A DNA stretch of 64,000 nt from NCBI RefSeq assembly GCF_003515065.1, contig NZ_QXGH01000012.1:186001-250000 (forward strand), written 5' to 3'. The notes under the pieces were generated by a model. The model did not search any database. It was not told where the DNA came from and was given only the letters and a program-made list of their open reading frames with translations. Both the position numbers and the translations under genes were made by a program. Source of the stretch: Nocardioides immobilis. Its GTDB lineage: Bacteria > Actinomycetota > Actinomycetes > Propionibacteriales > Nocardioidaceae. Shown in pieces: positions 54,623 through 63,428 of this stretch; position 1 is the stretch's first letter; the number at the start of each line of letters is the position of its first letter.

Positions 54623-55618
54623 TCATCCCGCGGGGGTGGTCGAGGGGTCGGCGTCGGGGCCACTCTCCGCGGCAGCGGTACGACGGTCCTCGCGGTGCCA
54701 GACCACCCGCTGGGCGAACGGGATCTCGATGCCCTCGTGGTCGAACCTGGCCTTGATCCGCTGGCGGAGGGTGCGGGCGACCGCCCACTGCTGGAGCGGG
54801 GCGGTCTTGATCATCACCCGGATCGTCACCGAGTCGGCTGCGAGCATCTCGACGCCGGTCACCTCGGGCTCCTCGATGATGATGCCCTTGAAGTCCTCGT
54901 CCTCCCACAGGTCGTGGGCGACCTCGCGGAGGACCCGCTGCACCCGCGCCAGGTCCTCGGAGTATCCGACGCCGACGTCGACCACGGCGCGCGACCAGTT
55001 CTTGCTCTGGTTGCCGACGCGCAGGATCTCGCCGTTGGGGACGAACCAGACGGTCCCGTTGACGTCGCGCAGCCGGGTCATCCGCAGCGTCACCGCCTCG
55101 ACCGAGCCGATCGCCTCTCCGAGGTCGACGACGTCGCCGACGCCGTACTGGTCCTCCATGAAGATGAAGATCCCGGTCAGGAAGTCACGGACCAGCGACT
55201 GAGCGCCGAAGCCGAGCGCGATGCCGATGATGCCGGCGCTGGCGATGATCGGGGCGATGTTGACGCCGATCTCGCTGAGGATCATGGTGCCGATGACCGC
55301 GATCACGACGACGGTGATGATGCTCTGGAAGATGCCGGCCATCGTCTCGGCGCGTTGCGCCCGGCGGGCCGCAGCCAGGGCGTCGAGCCGGTCGGGCATC
55401 ACGCCCCTCTCCGCGCGGCGGGCGATCCGTGCGACCACCTTGTGCAGCAGCCACCGGACGACCGCTCCCAGGAGGATCAGTCCGATGATCGCCAGCGGCG
55501 TGCCGATCAGGACGTCTGCCCAGTCGGCGAGCCGGGCGTTGTCGGTCCAGTCGTAGACGAGGTCGCACACCTGCTCGCCATCGGCGCAGGGGGCGGCGGC
55601 CAGGGGGAGAGAGGACAT
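54623..55618 (-). CDS. MscS-family mechanosensitive ion channel
   Basis: Channel protein of 331 residues with about three membrane helices in residues 30-130, the pore-helix/beta-domain segment (GIALGFGAQSLVRDFLTGIFIFMEDQYGVGD) characteristic of MscS, and a cytoplasmic C-terminus. It should relieve turgor on hypo-osmotic shock. ATG 55618 was chosen since the in-frame extension upstream has no homology. It is the first gene of the globin operon. Confidence 0.9.
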   Translation of the reverse strand: MSSLPLAAAPCADGEQVCDLVYDWTDNARLADWADVLIGTPLAIIGLILLGAVVRWLLHKVVARIARRAERGVMPDRLDALAAARRAQRAETMAGIFQSIITVVVIAVIGTMILSEIGVNIAPIIASAGIIGIALGFGAQSLVRDFLTGIFIFMEDQYGVGDVVDLGEAIGSVEAVTLRMTRLRDVNGTVWFVPNGEILRVGNQSKNWSRAVVDVGVGYSEDLARVQRVLREVAHDLWEDEDFKGIIIEEPEVTGVEMLAADSVTIRVMIKTAPLQQWAVARTLRQRIKARFDHEGIEIPFAQRVVWHREDRRTAAAESGPDADPSTTPAG

Positions 55619-55700
55619 CCCCCGAGTGTGGCAAAGTCCGCCCGTTGGATCGAACCGGCGTGGGTGTCCGCTCGGGAACCGGAGCCGATATCCTGCGCGC

Positions 55701-56057
55701 GTGACCAGCAACGCCGTACGCCGACTGCTCGCCGCCGCCGTTCCCGCGGGACTCGCGGTGGCAGCCATCCTCGCCACTGCCGCGCCCGCGTCGGCCGACA
55801 CCCCGGAGGGCTGGCCGGACGAGCCGGCCATCGACTTCGTCGAGATGCTCCTGATCCTGGGCGGGATCCCGCTGCTGGTCTTCATCGTGATCGTGGCGCT
55901 CGTCTACGGCCCGCCGCTCGCTCGCGGAGAGTCGGTCAAGCCGGGTGCGCAGCCGCTGGAGAGCCAGTGGCTCGGCGGCCCCCGCAAGTCCGGCGGCGAG
56001 CTCGCCGCTCCCGATGCCGAGGGCTCCAAGGCCGGCGGCGCCAGCGGTTCCTGGTAG
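55701..56057 (+). CDS. Small exported or membrane protein of unknown function
   Basis: 118 residues: a signal-like N-terminal helix (about 6-33), then PDEPAIDFVEMLLILGGIPLL starting a second helix (about 49-70), and an acidic/Gly tail (PLESQWLGGPRKSGGEL). No domain recognised. A TATCCT box at 55689-55694 lies 6 nt before GTG 55701 and it is followed 6 nt later by the DUF5130-like gene, so the two form an operon. Confidence 0.72.
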   Translation: MTSNAVRRLLAAAVPAGLAVAAILATAAPASADTPEGWPDEPAIDFVEMLLILGGIPLLVFIVIVALVYGPPLARGESVKPGAQPLESQWLGGPRKSGGELAAPDAEGSKAGGASGSW

Positions 56058-56063
56058 CGGGCC

Positions 56064-56426
56064 ATGTCCGCGACGGCACTGTCCAGCGCCCAGCAGGCCG
56101 CCCTCGACGCGACGATCCGGGCGGCCGAGCAGCAGTGCCGTGCCGAGATCTCGGTCTTCGTCGGCCCGATCGAGGGCCACGACCCGCGCGCGTTCGCGAC
56201 CAGCCTGCACAACACCCTGGTGCTGCCGTCGCGCAGCATCCTGGTCATGGTCGACCCGACGCTGCGGGCGGTCGAGGTCGTCACGGGCGGGGAGGTCCGC
56301 CGTACCCTCACCGACGCCGAGGCCGCGCTCGCGGTCGAGGAGATGACCCGGTCGTTCGCCGAGGGTGACCTCGCCGGCGGTCTGACCCGGGGCATCCGCC
56401 TGCTCGGCGAGCACGCCCGGGCCTGA
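56064..56426 (+). CDS. DUF5130-like (TPM-related) protein
   Basis: 120-residue soluble protein with an alpha/beta layout: AALDATIRAAEQQCRAEISV, FVGPIEGHDP, SRSILVMVDPTLRAVEVVTG and EMTRSFAEGDLAGGLTRGIR, the pattern of TPM-like domains. Homologues in mycobacteria (Rv2468c region) lie near pepN, as here. Function not established. Coupled to the small membrane protein upstream. Confidence 0.75.
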   Translation: MSATALSSAQQAALDATIRAAEQQCRAEISVFVGPIEGHDPRAFATSLHNTLVLPSRSILVMVDPTLRAVEVVTGGEVRRTLTDAEAALAVEEMTRSFAEGDLAGGLTRGIRLLGEHARA

Positions 56427-56450
56427 CCGCCTGCGTCAGCTCCCGCTGGG

Positions 56451-59051
56451 TCAGCTCGCGCTGGCCGCGTCCGTGGCCTGGGCAGCGAGGGCGCGGGCCA
56501 TGTCGGAGCGGCCCTCCTTGACGAACCGCAGCGCCCCCGGGTTGACGCCGTCGGCCTGGTTGGCGAGCCAGGCGTCGACCTTGGCGAGCGCCTCGTCGGA
56601 CGCCAGCACCCGCGGGAAGATGTACTCCAGCGACACCGCTGCGCGGTGGGCACCGAGCCGTTCCCAGGCCAGCGGGGCGTCGGCGAGGAAGCGGTCGACG
56701 TACGGCGCCAGCACGTCCTGCTGGCCGTCGCGCATGAAGGACAGCACGACCTGCTTCGCGGTCTCGTTGGGGACCGAACCGTCGACCATCGCCTGGATCC
56801 AGGCCCGCGCCTTCGCCTCGGCGGTCGGCATCGCGGCCAGGGCGGCGGCGGCGTGCTCCTTGCCCGAGATCGTGTTGTCCTTGGCCAGCTCGGCGTCGAT
56901 CCGGGCGTCGTCGGCCCGGCCGAGCCGCGCCAGGTTGTTGAGGAGCGTCCAGCGCAGGTCCTGGTCGATCGTCAGCCCGTCGAACGACAGCGAGCCGTCG
57001 AGGAGCGCCTCGAGGTCCGCGATCGCCTCCTCGCTGTGGGCGGCGCCGGCGTAGGAGCGGACGAACGTCAGCTGGTGGTCGGTGCCGGGCTCCGCGGCCG
57101 CGAGCAGGTCCCGCAGACCCCGCTCCCAGCGCTCACGCAGCGCGGCCTTGTTGGCCGGAGCGGCGTACTGCGTCACGGCCTGCGCGGCGAACGCCGGGAA
57201 CGCCGTGAGGCCCCACGAGTCGGTCTCGGCGCCGATGTTGCCGAGCACCAGCGCGACGAAGTCGGTCGCCGACATCTCGGCGTCGCGGGTCATGTCCCAC
57301 GCGGCGCTCCAGATCAGGGCGCGGGTGAGCGAGTCGTCGCAGGCGCCGAGGCTCGCGACGGCGGTGGCCAGCGAGCGCTCGTCGAGACGGACCTTGGCGA
57401 ACGTGAGGTCGCCGTCGTTGAGGAGGAGCAGGTCGGGCTGGGCCTTGCCGACCAGCTCGTCGATCTCGGTGAGCCCGCCCACCACGTCGACCTCGACGTA
57501 CTCGCTCCGGACCAGCCTGCCGTCCGCCCCAGAATCGGACACCGTGTTGTTGTAGAGGCCGATGCCGAGCCGGTGCCGGCGCAGGGTCGGCTGCTCTTCG
57601 ATCGCGGTCTGCTTCACCGCGAACGAGGAGTACGCGCCATCCTCGGAGAGCTCGAACACCGGCGCGATCGTGTTGACGCCGGCGGTCTGCAGCCACTCCT
57701 GCGCCCACCCGGTCAGCTCGCGGCCCGACGCCTTCTCGAGCGCGGTCAGCAGGTCGATGAACTCGGTGTTGTCGTAGGCGTGGTCGCGGAAGTACTCCCG
57801 CAGGCCTTCGAGGAACGGCTCGAGCCCGACCCACGCGACCAGCTGCTTGAGCACCGCCGCGCCCTTGGCGTAGGTGATCATGTCGAAGTTCACCTCGACC
57901 GCGTGCAGGTCGACCATGTCGGTGGCGATGGGGTGCGTGCTGGGCAGCTGGTCGGAGCGGTAGCCGCGCTGCTTGCGCATGTTGGCGAAGCCGGTCCAGG
58001 CGTCGGTGTACGACGTCGCCTCGGCCTCGGCGTGGTAGCAGGCCCACTCGGCGAACGACTCGTTGAGCCAGAGGTCGTCCCACCAGCGCATCGTCACCAG
58101 GTTGCCGAACCACATGTGCGCCATCTCGTGGAGGATCACCGAGGCCCGGAACTCGTAGAACGAGCGCGGCTGGCGCGAGCGCGGGATGTACTCGTCACGC
58201 AGGGTCACGCAGCCGGCGTTCTCCATCGCGCCCATGTTGTACTCGGGCACGTAGAGCTGGTCGTACTTCACGAACGGGTAGGGGAAGCCGAAGGCCTCCT
58301 CGAAGAACTCGAAGCCCTGCCGGGTGAGCAGCACGAGCTCCTCGCGGTCGCGGTCGAGCTCGGCCTTGAGCGACTGGCGCGAGTAGTGGCCCATCGGGAT
58401 GGTGCCGTACTTGCCCTCGTAGACGTCCTGGACCTCGTAGTACTCACCGGCGACGACCGCGGTGATGTAGGTGGACATCCGCTTGGTGGTCGGGAAGGAC
58501 CACAGCGCGTTGCCGACTCCCTTGTCGGGGGCCGGGGTCGGCGCGGGGGTCGAGGCGTTCGAGACGACCTTCCAGTGCGCGGGGGCGGTCACGTTGAAGT
58601 TGAAGACCGACTTGAGGTCGGGCTGCTCGAAGCAGGCGAAGACGCGCCGGGCGTCCGGCACCTCGAACTGCGAGTAGAGGTAGACCTTGCCATCCGCGGG
58701 GTCCACGAAGTGGTGGAGGCCCTCGCCGGTGTGCGAGTAGGTGCAGTCGGCGCGGACCACCACCGTGTTCTCGGCCTGGAGGCCGGTCAGCGGGATCCGG
58801 CTGTCGACGTACGACGCGACGTCGACCGGATGGCCGTTGAGGACGATCTCGTGGACGGTCGCGTCCACGAGGTCGACCCAGGTCTCGGCCCCCGGCTCGC
58901 GGCAGGTGAACGAGATCGTGGAGGTCGATCCGAAGGTCTGGATGCCGTCTTCTTCGGCCTGGGTGAGGTCGAGGTCGACGGTGTACGACGTGACGTCGAT
59001 CAGCGCGGCGCGGGCGGTGGCCTCGTCGCGCGTGAGGTTGGTTCCGGGCAT
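56451..59051 (-). CDS. pepN: Aminopeptidase N
   Basis: M1 zinc metallopeptidase of 866 residues removing N-terminal amino acids. Substrate motif GAMEN in NMGAMENAGCVTLRDEY, zinc motif HEMAHMWFG with the distal Glu in NESFAEW, and the C-terminal ERAP1-like domain are present. ATG 59051 (MPGTNLTRDEA) is chosen because family members start there and GAGGA lies 8 nt upstream; ATG 59090 and 59060 are in-frame alternatives adding 13 or 3 residues. Convergent with the DUF5130-like gene. Confidence 0.94.
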   Translation of the reverse strand: MPGTNLTRDEATARAALIDVTSYTVDLDLTQAEEDGIQTFGSTSTISFTCREPGAETWVDLVDATVHEIVLNGHPVDVASYVDSRIPLTGLQAENTVVVRADCTYSHTGEGLHHFVDPADGKVYLYSQFEVPDARRVFACFEQPDLKSVFNFNVTAPAHWKVVSNASTPAPTPAPDKGVGNALWSFPTTKRMSTYITAVVAGEYYEVQDVYEGKYGTIPMGHYSRQSLKAELDRDREELVLLTRQGFEFFEEAFGFPYPFVKYDQLYVPEYNMGAMENAGCVTLRDEYIPRSRQPRSFYEFRASVILHEMAHMWFGNLVTMRWWDDLWLNESFAEWACYHAEAEATSYTDAWTGFANMRKQRGYRSDQLPSTHPIATDMVDLHAVEVNFDMITYAKGAAVLKQLVAWVGLEPFLEGLREYFRDHAYDNTEFIDLLTALEKASGRELTGWAQEWLQTAGVNTIAPVFELSEDGAYSSFAVKQTAIEEQPTLRRHRLGIGLYNNTVSDSGADGRLVRSEYVEVDVVGGLTEIDELVGKAQPDLLLLNDGDLTFAKVRLDERSLATAVASLGACDDSLTRALIWSAAWDMTRDAEMSATDFVALVLGNIGAETDSWGLTAFPAFAAQAVTQYAAPANKAALRERWERGLRDLLAAAEPGTDHQLTFVRSYAGAAHSEEAIADLEALLDGSLSFDGLTIDQDLRWTLLNNLARLGRADDARIDAELAKDNTISGKEHAAAALAAMPTAEAKARAWIQAMVDGSVPNETAKQVVLSFMRDGQQDVLAPYVDRFLADAPLAWERLGAHRAAVSLEYIFPRVLASDEALAKVDAWLANQADGVNPGALRFVKEGRSDMARALAAQATDAASAS

Positions 59052-59174
59052 GCCCGTCATCCTCGCATCGGAGCCCAGATTGTCAGACATCGGGCAGCGA
59101 CCTGCGTCACAATGGAGGTGCCGCGGCGACGAACCACAACGGTGTAACTCAAGAAAGTCAAGCGCGACACGCCT

Positions 59175-59235
59175 GTGACCCCTGTGTTTTTGGGGGTTTT
59201 TGTTGCGCTGTGGGGCAAAAGTGACCCAGAGTGTT
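59175..59235 (+). promoter_or_regulatory. Direct repeats before the CHAP gene
   Basis: GTGAC-N4-GTGTT (59175-59188) and GTGAC-N5-GTGTT (59221-59235), 46 bp apart, flank an AT-rich segment (59184-59203). The layout suggests a response-regulator (for example MtrA-like) operator, but this is inference. Confidence 0.4.
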
Positions 59236-59239
59236 CGCC

Positions 59240-60901
59240 ATGCGCCCCAGACGTTCGCTCTGGCGCGGGGGAACCGCGCTGCTCACCAGCACGCTTGTGG
59301 CGACCCTTCTCGTCGTTGCCGGACTGCAGCAGCAGGCCGGACCGCCGACCCCGATCCAGAGTCCCGACACCACCGCAGCGTCCGGGTCGACGTACCTCTG
59401 CACCGGCTACACCGGCTGTCGCAACGCCGGCTACTCCGACGCGGGTTACGGCGCCGTCAACAACCGGATGTACTGGCGCATGTACAGCGGCCACAACTGC
59501 ACCAACTACGTCGCCTACCGGATGATCCGGGCCGGCATGTCGACCGAGCGGCCGTGGGACGGCACCGGCATGGCCTACAACTGGGGTCACGCGCGGTCGG
59601 ACATCACCAACAACCGTCCGAGCGTCGGAGCCGTCGCGTGGTGGGACCGCTACGACAACGGCATCGGCTCCAGCGGCCACGTGGCGTACGTCGAGCGCGT
59701 GGTCTCCGCCGACGAGATCGTCATCAGCGAGGACTCCTGGAGCGGCGACTTCCACTGGCGGACGATCACCCGTGACAGCGGACGCTGGCCCACCGGCTTC
59801 ATCCACTTCGTCGACAAGGCCGTCCAGAACACGGCGGCCCCGGCGATCTCCGGCACCCCGCAGGTCGGCGTCGAGCTGACCGTCTCCCGCGGGAGCTGGT
59901 CGCCCAACCGCGAGCTCAACTTCGGCTGGCAGTGGTACGCCGACGGCACGCCCGTCGCCGGCGCGACGGCGCGGACCTTCACGCCGACCGCGGAGGAGAA
60001 GGGCAAGGCGGTCACGGTCGAGGTCACGGCGCGACGCCCCGGCTTCACCCCGGCGACCATCACGACGGCGCCGACCGCGCTCGTCGCGCGCGGCGAGTTC
60101 ACCGTCGTCGCCCCGCCGACGATCACCGGCGACCCCACGGTCGACGAGGTGCTGACGGCCACCCCCGCGACCTGGTCGCCGGCATCGGAGGACACCCTCT
60201 ACCGCTGGAAGGCGGACGGAGTCCTCATCGAGGGCGCGACCGGTCGGACCCTCACCCTCACCCGGGCGCTGCTCGGCAAGACCATCGTCGTGGGTACCCA
60301 CGCCCGGGCACCCGGCTACCGGAACTCCCCGGTCCGCTCGGCGCCCATCGGCCCCGTCGTCGTCGGCGAGATCGTGGCCAGCACGCCTTCGACCCTCATC
60401 GGTCGGCTCCGCGTCGGCCAGGTGCTGACGGCGCAGCCCGGCGCGGTCGAGCCGTCCGACGCGACGGTGACCTACCAGTGGCTCCGCAACGGCACGCCGG
60501 TCACCGGCGCGACCACCGAGACGTACTCGCTGACGGCCTCCGACCTCGGTGCCACGATGGCGGTCCGGGTCACCCGCTCGCGGCGCAACTACGCCGACCT
60601 CGTAGAGACGGTCACCGCCACCCGCGCGGTCACGGTCAAGCCGACGGTCACCCTGACCGCCGTGGGGCGCTCCCGGCGGGCCGTGGTCCGGGTCCAGGTC
60701 ACGGCTCCCGACATCACCGTGACGGGCGACGCCACGGTCAAGGTCGGCGCGCAGCTCGCCACCGCCACGCTCGTCGACGGCCGCGCCCGCGTGGTCGTCA
60801 CCGGCGTCGAGCCCGGCGAGCGCCGGGTGCGGGCGTGGTACGCCGGCAACGGGTCGGTCCTCCGGGCCAGGGCGGAGTCAACGGTGCACGTTCTGCCCTG
60901 A
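59240..60901 (+). CDS. Secreted CHAP-domain (amidase/endopeptidase) protein with C-terminal repeats
   Basis: Probable peptidoglycan hydrolase. A signal peptide (about 1-38) is followed by a CHAP domain with the catalytic Cys in GHNCTNYVAYRMI and His in SSGHVAYVERV, then three Ig-like or cell-wall-type repeats (VGVELTVSRGSWSPN; VDEVLTATPATWSP; VGQVLTAQPGAVEP), each with an xWxxxGxxVxGAT-like core, and a final domain. ATG 59240 is used; GTG 59231 adds three residues. It is divergent from pepN. Confidence 0.85.
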   Translation: MRPRRSLWRGGTALLTSTLVATLLVVAGLQQQAGPPTPIQSPDTTAASGSTYLCTGYTGCRNAGYSDAGYGAVNNRMYWRMYSGHNCTNYVAYRMIRAGMSTERPWDGTGMAYNWGHARSDITNNRPSVGAVAWWDRYDNGIGSSGHVAYVERVVSADEIVISEDSWSGDFHWRTITRDSGRWPTGFIHFVDKAVQNTAAPAISGTPQVGVELTVSRGSWSPNRELNFGWQWYADGTPVAGATARTFTPTAEEKGKAVTVEVTARRPGFTPATITTAPTALVARGEFTVVAPPTITGDPTVDEVLTATPATWSPASEDTLYRWKADGVLIEGATGRTLTLTRALLGKTIVVGTHARAPGYRNSPVRSAPIGPVVVGEIVASTPSTLIGRLRVGQVLTAQPGAVEPSDATVTYQWLRNGTPVTGATTETYSLTASDLGATMAVRVTRSRRNYADLVETVTATRAVTVKPTVTLTAVGRSRRAVVRVQVTAPDITVTGDATVKVGAQLATATLVDGRARVVVTGVEPGERRVRAWYAGNGSVLRARAESTVHVLP

Positions 60902-60940
60902 CCGGGAATGCGGACCGCGGTCCGCCTTGTTGTGAGCGAT

Positions 60941-61579
60941 ATGACCATCTCGGAGAACGTCCGTGACCGCGCGGACTTCTGGTTCGACCCGCTCTGCCCG
61001 TTCGCGTGGATCACGTCCCGCTGGATGCTCGAGGTGGAGCAGGTGCGCGACGTCGACGTCGAGTGGCACGTGATGAGCCTCGCCTACCTCAACCAGGACA
61101 GGGACATCCCCGACGCCTACCGCACGCTGCTGGCGCCGGCATGGGGGCCCGTGCGAGTGCTCGTCGCCGCCGAGGAGCGGCACGGCAACGAGGCGTTGCT
61201 GCCGCTCTACACGGCGCTCGGCAACCGCATCCACCTCGAGCAGCGTCCGCTCCACCAGGAGCCCGACGCCGGCCGCTCCCTGGTCGCCGCGGCGCTCGCG
61301 GAGGCCGGCCTCGATGCCGACCTGATCGACGCGATGGACGACCAGTCCTACGACCACGCGGTGGTCAAGTCGCACCACGAGGGCATGGACCAGGTCGGCG
61401 ACGACGTCGGTACGCCGACCATCGCCGTGAACGGATCGGCGTTCTTCGGTCCGGTGCTCTCGAGGATCCCGCGCGGCGAGGACGCCGGCCGGCTCTGGGA
61501 CGGCGCCGTCGCGCTGGCGTCGTTCCCCTACTTCTACGAGCTCAAGCGGAGCCGCACGGGCGACCTGGATTTCGGCTGA
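60941..61579 (+). CDS. Rv2466c-like mycothiol-dependent DsbA-family oxidoreductase
   Basis: Thioredoxin-fold protein of 212 residues in the DsbA/HCCA isomerase superfamily. The motif is FWFDPLCPFAWITSRW, where the M. tuberculosis Rv2466c enzyme has CPWC; the second Cys is Ala here, leaving a monothiol. GTPTIAVNGSAFFGP is the cis-Pro loop. The gene order with pepN and glbO agrees with Rv2466c. ATG 60941 is preferred; GTG 60932 is possible. Likely a mycothiol-linked reductase. Confidence 0.85.
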   Translation: MTISENVRDRADFWFDPLCPFAWITSRWMLEVEQVRDVDVEWHVMSLAYLNQDRDIPDAYRTLLAPAWGPVRVLVAAEERHGNEALLPLYTALGNRIHLEQRPLHQEPDAGRSLVAAALAEAGLDADLIDAMDDQSYDHAVVKSHHEGMDQVGDDVGTPTIAVNGSAFFGPVLSRIPRGEDAGRLWDGAVALASFPYFYELKRSRTGDLDFG

Positions 61580-61600
61580 TTCGGGAGTAACGTCGGCGAC

Positions 61601-62143
61601 ATGGCCACGTCGACGACGACGACCGATGCCGTGCGAGTCTTGGTGCACGCGCTCGACCAGGCCGGCGACGTACTGGATCACGTCTACGCCGACCGGGTCG
61701 CAAACCCGACGCCCTGCCGAGAGTGGGACGTCGGCGCGTTGGCCGACCACCTGGTCCACGCGCCGGAGCTCTTCCTGGCGATGATGCGCGGTGAGCAGCC
61801 GGACTGGTCGGCCCCGACGCCGCACCTCACCGAGGGTTGGGCGGCTGCCTACCGGGTGCACGCCGACGACCTCCTCCATGCCTGGCACGAGCTCGACGGC
61901 GAGCCGCCACTCCCGGCAGAGTGGCAGATCGCCGAGCTCGCGATCCACGCCTGGGACCTCGCGGTGGCGGTCGGCTTCCCGATCGACCGCCTCGACCCGC
62001 AGGTCGCCGAGGTCGGTCTCGGCTTCCTGCGCGAGACCATGACACCTGAGCGCCGCGGCCAGTGGTTCGGCCCGGAGGTCGAGCCTCCCGCGGACGCGGG
62101 TCCATACGACGCGCTCGCCGCCTTCGCCGGTCGTCAGGTCTGA
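61601..62143 (+). CDS. DinB-like / mycothiol maleylpyruvate isomerase-type protein (TIGR03086-like)
   Basis: 180-residue four-helix-bundle metalloprotein. Metal-binding His candidates lie in VGALADHLVHAP and AIHAWDLAVAVG, the family positions; TPCREWDVGALADHLV is the N-terminal signature of TIGR03086. These act as mycothiol-dependent isomerases or similar transferases; this gene's substrate is unknown. A TAACGT box (61588-61593) ends 7 nt before ATG 61601. Confidence 0.87.
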   Translation: MATSTTTTDAVRVLVHALDQAGDVLDHVYADRVANPTPCREWDVGALADHLVHAPELFLAMMRGEQPDWSAPTPHLTEGWAAAYRVHADDLLHAWHELDGEPPLPAEWQIAELAIHAWDLAVAVGFPIDRLDPQVAEVGLGFLRETMTPERRGQWFGPEVEPPADAGPYDALAAFAGRQV

Positions 62144-62202
62144 CACGCCACGCACCTAAGGGTTCGCCTCTTCGGGCCCGAGATGTCGCATGCTCGATAC
62201 CC

Positions 62203-63369
62203 ATGGGCTTCTCGGATCTGCCTGTTCGTCGTCGTGACGCCACCCGACTCGCGGCGGTGGCCGCGGCTGCCGTTGCGGGTGTCTCCATCGCCCGGCCGGC
62301 TGCTGCCGACCGCCGCCACCGGCTGCGCGCCCAGCCCGACGGGGTCGACGCCCTCGAGCTCGCGGTCGCCGGGCTGGCCGGAACCGCTCGGCGGGCCGGC
62401 GGCCTGCGGACCCCGGTCGTGGCCACGACCCGGTTCGCCGCCCTCGGGGTGACCTGGGGCCGTGGGGACGGCCGGGTGCGCGCTCGCTGGCGCCGGGAGC
62501 GGAACGGCTGGACCGAGTGGCGCACCCTGCCGCGGCTCGCGCACGGCCCGGACCCCGACTCCGACGAGGCGGCAGCCGCGACGTCGGCGACCGACCTGGT
62601 CTGGACGGAGCCGAGCGACGCGGTGCAGCTCGAGCTCACCGGTGACCAGCGCGACCCCGTGCTGGTCCTGCTACGTCCCCGCCGTCGCAAGGGCGACGGC
62701 CGGGTCGAGCAGCCCGCCCCCGTCGTCACCGACGTCGGCGCCCGCGAGGTGGGCAGCGTGCCGATGCCCGGCCTGCTCTTCCGCAAGGCCTGGGGTCCGG
62801 ACCCCCGCCTCCGCAACGGGCGTCCGTCGTACAACAACAGGATCCGGCAGGTGCACGTCCACCACACGGTGAACAGCAACGACTACGCGCGGGCGGACGT
62901 GCCCGGCATGATCCGCGCGATGTACCGGTACCACACGCGCAACCTCGGCTGGTCCGACCTCGGCTACAACTTCCTCGTCGACCGGTTCGGGCGGCTGTGG
63001 GAGGGACGGGCCGGCGGCCCGCGGCGCGCCGTGCGGGGTGCGCACACGCTGGGCTTCAACCACGCGTCCGTGGGCGTCGCGGCGATCGGCAACCTCGAGA
63101 GCGGGGCGGTCGGGAAGCGCATGATCCGGGCATTGGTACGGGTCGCGGCCTGGAAGCTCGACATGTACGGCGGCAACCCGCACCGCACGATCTGGATCCG
63201 CTCGTCGGGGAGCGACCGGTTCCCCTACGGCGCCATGGTCGAGCTCCCGACGATCGACGGCCACCGCGACACCAACCAGACCGCGTGCCCGGGGCAGCAC
63301 CTCTACGACGCGCTCCCGGCGGTACGACGACGCACCGCGCGCCGGATCCGCGAGTTCCGCGCCGGGTAG
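62203..63369 (+). CDS. Exported N-acetylmuramoyl-L-alanine amidase (PGRP type)
   Basis: Zinc amidase of the peptidoglycan-recognition-protein family, 388 residues. The N-terminus has an RRRDATRL Tat-like motif and a hydrophobic core (AAVAAAAVAGV). A middle region of unclear fold precedes the amidase domain (about 215-388): His ligands in VHVHHTVNSNDY, YNFLVDRFGRLWEGR, and the GHRDTNQTACPGQHLY terminus with His and Cys ligands. It should cut the peptide side chain from MurNAc. The element at 63375-63413 follows its stop. Confidence 0.9.
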   Translation: MGFSDLPVRRRDATRLAAVAAAAVAGVSIARPAAADRRHRLRAQPDGVDALELAVAGLAGTARRAGGLRTPVVATTRFAALGVTWGRGDGRVRARWRRERNGWTEWRTLPRLAHGPDPDSDEAAAATSATDLVWTEPSDAVQLELTGDQRDPVLVLLRPRRRKGDGRVEQPAPVVTDVGAREVGSVPMPGLLFRKAWGPDPRLRNGRPSYNNRIRQVHVHHTVNSNDYARADVPGMIRAMYRYHTRNLGWSDLGYNFLVDRFGRLWEGRAGGPRRAVRGAHTLGFNHASVGVAAIGNLESGAVGKRMIRALVRVAAWKLDMYGGNPHRTIWIRSSGSDRFPYGAMVELPTIDGHRDTNQTACPGQHLYDALPAVRRRTARRIREFRAG

Positions 63370-63374
63370 TGGCG

Positions 63375-63413
63375 GGTGGTTGAGGTGCGAGCGGACCGCG
63401 CCCCGAAACCACC
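63375..63413. repeat. Inverted-repeat element between the amidase and metG genes
   Basis: GGTGGTT (63375-63381) and AACCACC (63407-63413) enclose TGAGGTGCGAGC-like sequence. I recall such elements being common between genes in Nocardioides-type genomes. It may also end the amidase transcript. Confidence 0.6.
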
Positions 63414-63415
63414 AA

Positions 63416-63421
63416 TAGGAT
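63416..63421 (+). promoter_or_regulatory. -10 box TAGGAT of metG
   Basis: TAGGAT ends 7 nt before the metG ATG at 63429; no ribosome-binding site between. Confidence 0.6.
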
Positions 63422-63428
63422 CCGCTGC

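Noticed and set aside
59254-59275. GGGGGAACCGCG, resembling part of a ydaO (cyclic di-AMP) riboswitch before a cell-wall hydrolase
   Set aside because: It lies inside the signal-peptide coding sequence and the other conserved parts of the riboswitch are missing upstream.
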